A DNA stretch of 64,000 nucleotides from Paenibacillus chitinolyticus NBRC 15660 (GTDB lineage: Bacteria; Bacillota; Bacilli; Paenibacillales; NBRC-103111): NCBI RefSeq assembly GCF_000739915.1, contig NZ_BBJT01000011.1, positions 124,001 through 188,000 on the forward strand, given 5' to 3'. Shown piece after piece: positions 59,664 through 64,000 of the stretch (the first letter of the stretch is position 1; every line of letters starts with the position of its first letter). The position numbers and the translations under genes were made by a program. Under the pieces are notes generated by a model. It saw only the letters and a program-made list of their open reading frames with translations, was not told the origin of the DNA and did not search any database.

Positions 59664-60035
59664 TCAACCGCCTAGCTTAATTTTACGGTACGTATCTATA
59701 AAGGACAAAACGTCCACTCTTTTTCCTTTTTTCTTGGCCACGCTGGCCATCGACAACAGCGTTGTCCAAAATTCATTCAAGACTTGTGCTTCCTCGGTCA
59801 ATTCTTGCTTGTTTCTGCGTGGAAGTTCTCCGCGTGCTTCGTCAGAGATCAGCATTTGAACCTGTTTCCGCTTCCACTCGTCTCCCTTTACATACGTGAC
59901 GCCGATCTCACGCAGCTTCTTCCGTACGGAGGTAACCGGGCGGGCAAGTTCCTTGGCAATTACCGATGGAGGGCATTCTTTGGAAAGCATGCAGAGTCTT
60001 TCCATCTCCTGTGTCGACCAAGATTTTTTCGCCAT
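59664..60035 (-). CDS. Hypothetical protein with DNA-binding-like N-terminus
   Basis: A 123-residue basic protein. The first 45 residues (KKSWSTQEMERLCMLSKECP, SVIAKELARPVTSVRKKLREIG) read like a SANT/Myb-like or short helix-turn-helix unit of the kind found in resolvase-like DNA-binding proteins. The rest (ELTEEAQVLNEFWTTLLSMASVAKKKG) is helical. ATG 60035 lies after a GGGGAT stretch at a long distance; an ATG three codons upstream is equally possible. Function is unknown. Confidence 0.6.
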   Translation of the reverse strand: MAKKSWSTQEMERLCMLSKECPPSVIAKELARPVTSVRKKLREIGVTYVKGDEWKRKQVQMLISDEARGELPRRNKQELTEEAQVLNEFWTTLLSMASVAKKKGKRVDVLSFIDTYRKIKLGG

Positions 60036-60217
60036 ACACATCATCCCCGTTCATTTGTCGTATTCGTTGTGACCAACGTTCCGGTAACTAAAGGATAGCA
60101 ACAAATTGTTAAAGAAGTTTTAGGAAAATGTAATACTGCCCCCTAAAAAGGAAAAAGACATCCGAAGTAAGTAAAAATGTGGCATAAATCTTTATTTTAT
60201 AAGCTTTTTTTCGTTAT

Positions 60218-60256
60218 AAAAAAAGGAGCTTTTCAAATAAATGAAAAGCTCCTTTT
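60218..60256 (-). terminator. Terminator of the FAH-family gene
   Basis: AAAGGAGCTTTTCA / TGAAAAGCTCCTTT perfect 14-base stem with a T run on the minus strand. Confidence 0.92.
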
Positions 60257-60338
60257 ACAACTTTAAACGATTTGCCTGATTGCACCGTTTAATTTCATTA
60301 ATTATCTTAACAATTTCTCCACAATGAATGACCAGTGT

Positions 60339-61289
60339 TTAGACACCCAGCGTACGCCCCACCGGTTTGCCTTCTTCGACTTTAGTTTCCGCGACTATTT
60401 TATTAGACAAGGTGCCGATCTTTTCGATTTCGACACTCAGTTGATCCCCGTCCTTCAAATAGACACGCTGTTCCCGCGGGTAACCTATTGTCACTCCTTC
60501 TGGCGTACCGGTTAAAATAATATCGCCAGGCAGAAGCGTCATATGCCGGGAAATGTAGCTGACTAATTCCTCCACCTTGAAAATCATATCCGCTGTCGTC
60601 GAGTTTTGACGCTGCTCTCCATTGACGAGAGAGCGGATCTTTAGCTCGTTCGGGTTCCCGATCTCATCTCCCGTGACGATATACGGTCCTAACGGAAGAA
60701 AGCCATCACAAGATTTTCCCAGAAGCCACTGATTAGTTCTTCTCTGCAAATCTCTCGCAGACAGATCGTTTCCGCATGTATACCCGAAGATATATTGCGC
60801 TGCCTCTTCCTTCGACACATCTTTCGCTTTTTGACCGATGACGATCACCAGCTCAGCTTCGTAATCCAGCTCGGAAGTTACATTAGGCAGGGAAACATCG
60901 CATCTATGCCCGGTTAGAGCATTATTGAATTTATTAAACAGCACGGGGTGCTCCGGGATCGGAGATTTTGTCTCTTCCGCATGCTTTTGATAGTTCAAAC
61001 CGACACAAATGATTTTACCAGGCTCCGTTACGCAGGGCGCGAACACTAAGGAAGACTCCTCTAACAGATAAGGCTCATTCTCGGAAGTGTCCGGAAGATC
61101 ATCGATAACCTTTTGCAGAGACTGAATCGCCTCCGGCCCCCCCTTAATAACTTGATCCATATCGGTAGGAACACTGCCTTCCTCGTAACCCTTCATATTT
61201 TTTAACGCTTCGGCAACGTCCAGAACACCTTGTTCCAGCCTGATACCTAGCCTCGGTCCTTGTTCGCCTAGAAACGTAAGCAATTTCAT
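60339..61289 (-). CDS. Fumarylacetoacetate hydrolase family protein
   Basis: A 316-residue enzyme of the FAH family, which hydrolyses or decarboxylates C-C bonds in 1,3-diketo compounds of aromatic degradation. Family motifs: KIICVGLNYQKHAEE, PVLFNKFNNALTGH, ELDYEAELVIVIGQKAKDV with the metal-binding Glu residues, and GDIILTGTPEGV. ATG 61289 follows ATAGGAGGAGG. It stands alone next to a 1-kb gene-free region, so the pathway is not evident. It could equally act on acylpyruvates or on 2-hydroxyhepta-2,4-diene-type compounds. Confidence 0.9.
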   Translation of the reverse strand: MKLLTFLGEQGPRLGIRLEQGVLDVAEALKNMKGYEEGSVPTDMDQVIKGGPEAIQSLQKVIDDLPDTSENEPYLLEESSLVFAPCVTEPGKIICVGLNYQKHAEETKSPIPEHPVLFNKFNNALTGHRCDVSLPNVTSELDYEAELVIVIGQKAKDVSKEEAAQYIFGYTCGNDLSARDLQRRTNQWLLGKSCDGFLPLGPYIVTGDEIGNPNELKIRSLVNGEQRQNSTTADMIFKVEELVSYISRHMTLLPGDIILTGTPEGVTIGYPREQRVYLKDGDQLSVEIEKIGTLSNKIVAETKVEEGKPVGRTLGV

Positions 61290-62361
61290 GGATAATCCTC
61301 CTCCTATAAGCACACTTGTTCATAATCGAATCTGTATTAAACATTATTCGCTATCTTCTTTATTACCCCTCCCCAAATATCCACAAACATTGCCGAAGCC
61401 TGTAAACAAGCCGGCCCCATCTTATACATGGCTCGTTATCCACAACCCCTGCCTCTATCACCAGTCCACAACCGCTCCTGCTTAATAGTATATGGGGTTT
61501 TAAGTGTCTGACCGAGTCTCTCTGTTACCTATACGTGTGTTCGTCCGTCTAAAAGCAATGAAAAAGATTCGTTTTAAAATATCTTGTCGAGGAGTTTCAT
61601 GCATTCGTTAAACGGGTAATGTTTTGAATCGGGCTTTTTGCATGATTCGCGTGATTTTCTTAAATTATTCGGTAATATGCCAAAAATTTCCGGGGAAATA
61701 ATTTAGGGATATGACAATGTCATCTAGGGGGGAGATCCTTTTAATCTCCTGCCTTCCATACTACGTTCTAAGCGGATTAAAAGAATAATATACAACCTAT
61801 CCGATTATAAGACTCTTTAGAGTCTTTTTTTAAAACACCAAAACCGAACCATTTTCTCTCTTTGATATGCTCTCCTGCCCGAAAACATTAAATGCACAAG
61901 AAATTTCGAGCTTTCCAAGACTCTCTGCGCACTTAAAATTTAGTTACCGGACCCTCCAGGCATTTGTGCATGTGCGTGACCACCGTCTGTGACGCCGAGC
62001 ACCGCACGCTGAGTCATCCTCAAGGATGACTAAAGAGGGAATTAAAGAGCAAACTAACAATAAGATATTCTTTATCTTAGGAATCATTTATCCGGCCAGC
62101 AATTCTAAACGCCTGTCATACAAACAGCTGCTTATTCCTTTCAATTAGTCCTCACCTTTTGTTAGGAAGCTGTTTGCATGTGTTGGCCGTTCTGAAGTCA
62201 AGTCTATACCGCCTGCTGAATGATATTTCTATTTTAAAACAAACTTTTTTGTAGTTAAGGAGTATTAACACTTAGAACAGTTGCTTAACTCTTCCGGCTT
62301 GCGTGCATCAGCATTTTTGTCATACATATAAAGAATTCAACTAAATAAGGAGAGATACGTT
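61290..62361. other. Long gene-free region with several hairpins
   Basis: No gene was found in 1.07 kb. Contents: GGAGAT/ATCTCC repeat near 61731-61749; a terminator-like AAGACTC/GAGTCTT hairpin with seven T at about 61808-61832; a GC-rich block 61960-62031 with nested GTGC/GCAC, GCGT/ACGC and CAC/GTG pairing, ending in the 20-base AGTCATCCT/AGGATGACT hairpin; and CAAACAGCT/AGCTGTTTG arms near 62119-62177. The GC-rich block stands out in an AT-rich region and may be a structured RNA. Confidence 0.5.
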
Positions 62362-63147
62362 ATGTTTACAACTATCCATGGCTTGAAAACTTTTTATGAA
62401 GAACGGGGAAGCGGTCCGGCCGTACTACTTCTTCATGGCTTCCCTCTGGACCACCGGATGTGGCAGGAACAGATTTCGGCGTTAGAATCGAACTACAGAG
62501 TCATTGCTCCCGACCTTAGAGGCTTTGGCCAATCAGAGCCTCACAAGGATCTAATTACGCTGGAGCATATGGCGGATGAACTTCTGCTGCTTTTAGATCA
62601 ACTTCAAGTGGAAAAAGCGGTGCTTGCCGGTTTTTCCATGGGCGGGTATGTAGCGTTTAGTCTCCTTCGAAAAGCACCGAATCGTTTCAATGGACTTATA
62701 CTCGCGAATACACGCCCGGATGCCGATCCTCTGGAAGGACAAATCAACCGGATGAAAATGGCGGCTTCCCTCCTGGAACAGGGTCCCCAAGCAGCATCAA
62801 AAGCCATGATCCCTAAACTTCTATCCGAAGGAGAAGGCTCCGGACTAGCCAGCGAAATACAAGATCAGATTAACGGAATGAGTCCATTGGGACTTGTCCA
62901 CGCATCTTTAGCTATGGCTTTCAGGAAAGACTCTACGGAGCCTTTGTCTACCATACAAGCCCCTACCCTTGTCATCGGTGGTGAGAAGGATTCGATCACA
63001 CCCCCGTCGATCATGAAAAAAATGGCCGATTCTATTCCGAATGCAACCTATTCCGAAATTAAAGATTCTGCTCATCTTACCGTTCGGGAGCATCCGGATC
63101 AAGTAAACAAAGCAATTACGGATTTCTTAAGCCATCTTCATTCTTAA
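62362..63147 (+). CDS. Alpha/beta hydrolase
   Basis: A 261-residue hydrolase of the alpha/beta fold. The oxyanion-hole HGFPLDHRMW is at 25-34, the nucleophile Ser92 in GFSMGG, Asp210 in GGEKDS and His238 in DSAHLTVREHP complete the catalytic triad. The size and GFSMGGYVAF motif suit a 3-oxoadipate enol-lactonase or related esterase; the substrate is not settled. ATG 62362 follows TAAGGAGAG. It stands alone downstream of the gene-free region and is ended by the terminator at 63154. Confidence 0.88.
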   Translation: MFTTIHGLKTFYEERGSGPAVLLLHGFPLDHRMWQEQISALESNYRVIAPDLRGFGQSEPHKDLITLEHMADELLLLLDQLQVEKAVLAGFSMGGYVAFSLLRKAPNRFNGLILANTRPDADPLEGQINRMKMAASLLEQGPQAASKAMIPKLLSEGEGSGLASEIQDQINGMSPLGLVHASLAMAFRKDSTEPLSTIQAPTLVIGGEKDSITPPSIMKKMADSIPNATYSEIKDSAHLTVREHPDQVNKAITDFLSHLHS

Positions 63148-63153
63148 CAACAA

Positions 63154-63212
63154 AGAAAGACAGGGAGCCTACTGTACATGACTGTACAAAAGCCCTCTGT
63201 CTTTTCTTTTTG
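63154..63212 (+). terminator. Terminator of the alpha/beta hydrolase gene
   Basis: AGACAGGG-GC and GC-CCTCTGTCT form the stem, with a TGTACA-tgac-TGTACA unit in the loop and a T-rich tail. Confidence 0.75.
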
Positions 63213-63249
63213 TATTTAACACTCTACATAAATTCTAGATATAAAAAGG

Positions 63250-63288
63250 GAAAAAGCCCGGCTCCAGTAAACTGGAACCAGGCTTTTA
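63250..63288 (-). terminator. Terminator of the tRNA cluster
   Basis: AAAAAGCC-GG-CCAGT and ACTGG-CC-GGCTTTT stem; on the minus strand it ends in a T run right after the last tRNA. Confidence 0.88.
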
Positions 63289-63291
63289 TGA

Positions 63292-63374
<83 letters not shown>

Positions 63375-63379
63375 TTGTA

Positions 63380-63456
63380 TGGCGTGCCCTAAGAGATTCG
63401 AACTCCTGACCTTTTGATTCGTAGTCAAACGCTCTATCCAGCTGAGCTAAGGGCAC
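63380..63456 (-). tRNA. tRNA-Arg (anticodon ACG)
   Basis: Acceptor GTGCCCT/AGGGCAC, anticodon loop CTACGAA (reads CGT and, after A-to-I editing, CGC/CGA). CCA is encoded. Confidence 0.95.
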
Positions 63457-63472
63457 AGATTTTTAGCACTTA

Positions 63473-63561
63473 TGGTGCCGAAGACCAGACTTGAACTGGT
63501 ACGGTAGTCACCTACCGCAGGATTTTAAGTCCTGTGCGTCTGCCGATTCCGCCACTCCGGC
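63473..63561 (-). tRNA. tRNA-Leu (anticodon TAA)
   Basis: Acceptor GCCGGAG/CTTCGGC, long variable arm, anticodon loop CTTAAAA (reads TTA). CCA is encoded. Confidence 0.95.
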
Positions 63562-63570
63562 AAAGAATGG

Positions 63571-63644
63571 TGGAGGCGCCACCCAGACTCGAACTGGGGG
63601 TAAAGCTTTTGCAGAGCTCTGCCTTACCACTTGGCTATGGCGCC
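63571..63644 (-). tRNA. tRNA-Cys (anticodon GCA)
   Basis: Acceptor GGCGCCA/TGGCGCC with discriminator T, anticodon loop CTGCAAA. CCA is encoded. Confidence 0.95.
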
Positions 63645-63653
63645 TTATTATAA

Positions 63654-63728
63654 TGGAGCGGAAGACGGGAATCGAACCCGCGACCCTCGCCTTGGCAAGG
63701 CGATGCTCTACCGCTGAGCCACTTCCGC
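63654..63728 (-). tRNA. tRNA-Gly (anticodon GCC)
   Basis: Acceptor GCGGAAG/CTTCCGC with discriminator T, anticodon loop TTGCCAA. CCA is encoded. Confidence 0.95.
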
Positions 63729-63736
63729 ATATCAAA

Positions 63737-63808
63737 CTGGGGGTATAGGATTTGAACCTATGCATGACGGAGTCAAAGTCCGTTGCCTTACCGCTTGGCT
63801 AACCCCCA
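63737..63808 (-). tRNA. tRNA-Gln (anticodon TTG)
   Basis: Acceptor TGGGGGT/ACCCCCA, anticodon loop CTTTGAC. CCA is not encoded. Confidence 0.95.
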
Positions 63809-63837
63809 ACATCTTGCAATTGTCAGTGAGTATTAAG

Positions 63838-63914
63838 TGGGGCGGACGAGGGGAATTGAACCCCCGAATGTCGGATCCACAAACCGATGCGTTAACCACT
63901 TCGCCACGACCGCC
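63838..63914 (-). tRNA. tRNA-His (anticodon GTG)
   Basis: Anticodon loop TTGTGGA, the extra 5' G usual for histidine tRNA, CCA encoded. Confidence 0.95.
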
Positions 63915-63935
63915 ATATAAGGTTTTGAAGTTAAT

Positions 63936-64000
63936 TGGCAGGGGCAGCAGGAATTGAACCCACACTAACGGTTTTGGAGACCGCTGTTCTACCTTTAAAC
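63936..64000 (-). tRNA. tRNA-Trp (anticodon CCA), 5' end outside window
   Basis: The 3' part of the tRNA is present with anticodon loop CTCCAAA, T-loop GTTCAAT and encoded CCA; the 5' acceptor strand lies beyond the right edge. Confidence 0.92.

Noticed and set aside
61700-62040. Search for a T-box or known riboswitch in the gene-free region
   Set aside because: No T-box sequence (AGGGTGGNACCGCG type) and no known riboswitch core was found; kept only as an unclassified RNA candidate.

Overview
The window is chromosomal DNA from an endospore-forming, moderately GC-rich Bacillota bacterium, most likely of the Paenibacillaceae. The evidence is sporulation genes (ylbJ, yunB, lytH, sspI, an alpha/beta-type SASP, a YjcZ peptide, a YheC/YheD-type ATP-grasp protein), Bacillus-style gene order (yutD-lipA-lytH-yunB; ktr gene-trmH next to sspI; pepF, truncated globin and nadK as in the yjb region), strong AGGAGG ribosome sites and frequent TTG/GTG starts. 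No phage, transposase or CRISPR array was seen; this looks like core genome with accessory pockets.

Layout. 1-13 kb: a partial GH13 glucosidase with glucose dehydrogenase, a Tat-exported phosphoesterase, a GntR-regulated ABC exporter, an AI-2E-type permease, a secreted PPC protein, a three-gene sugar ABC importer and RNase H. 13-25 kb: an SASP with a textbook sigma-G promoter, a chemoreceptor, oligoendopeptidase F, a diguanylate cyclase, truncated haemoglobin, ylbJ, a PilZ protein and NAD kinase. 25-33 kb: the yut/yun block, a TrmH methyltransferase with a KTN potassium regulator, sspI, and a MtnX-like phosphatase behind a structured leader. 33-43 kb: a LacI regulator, a two-component system, an ATP-grasp protein, release factor 3, a second Tat phosphoesterase and a second chemoreceptor. 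43-55 kb: an envelope-stress region with a complete Bce-type module (regulator, kinase, ATPase, permease) and liaF-liaS-liaR, separated by zwf and small unknown genes. 55-63 kb: a coiled-coil protein, an Eis-like acetyltransferase, a MOSC-moaA pair, a small DNA-binding-like protein, an FAH-family enzyme, a 1.07-kb gene-free stretch and an alpha/beta hydrolase. 63.3-64 kb: eight tRNA genes on the minus strand, the 3' part of a cluster that probably follows an rRNA operon beyond the right edge.

How parts work together. Two intramembrane-sensing kinase systems (Bce and Lia) suggest defence against cell-wall antibiotics. The diguanylate cyclase and PilZ protein within 4 kb suggest local c-di-GMP signalling. 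Several promoters carry clear operator-like palindromes (3420-3446, 8094-8113, 12378-12404, 34258-34277), and two stretches look like uncharacterised structured RNA (32875-32972 minus strand; about 61960-62031).
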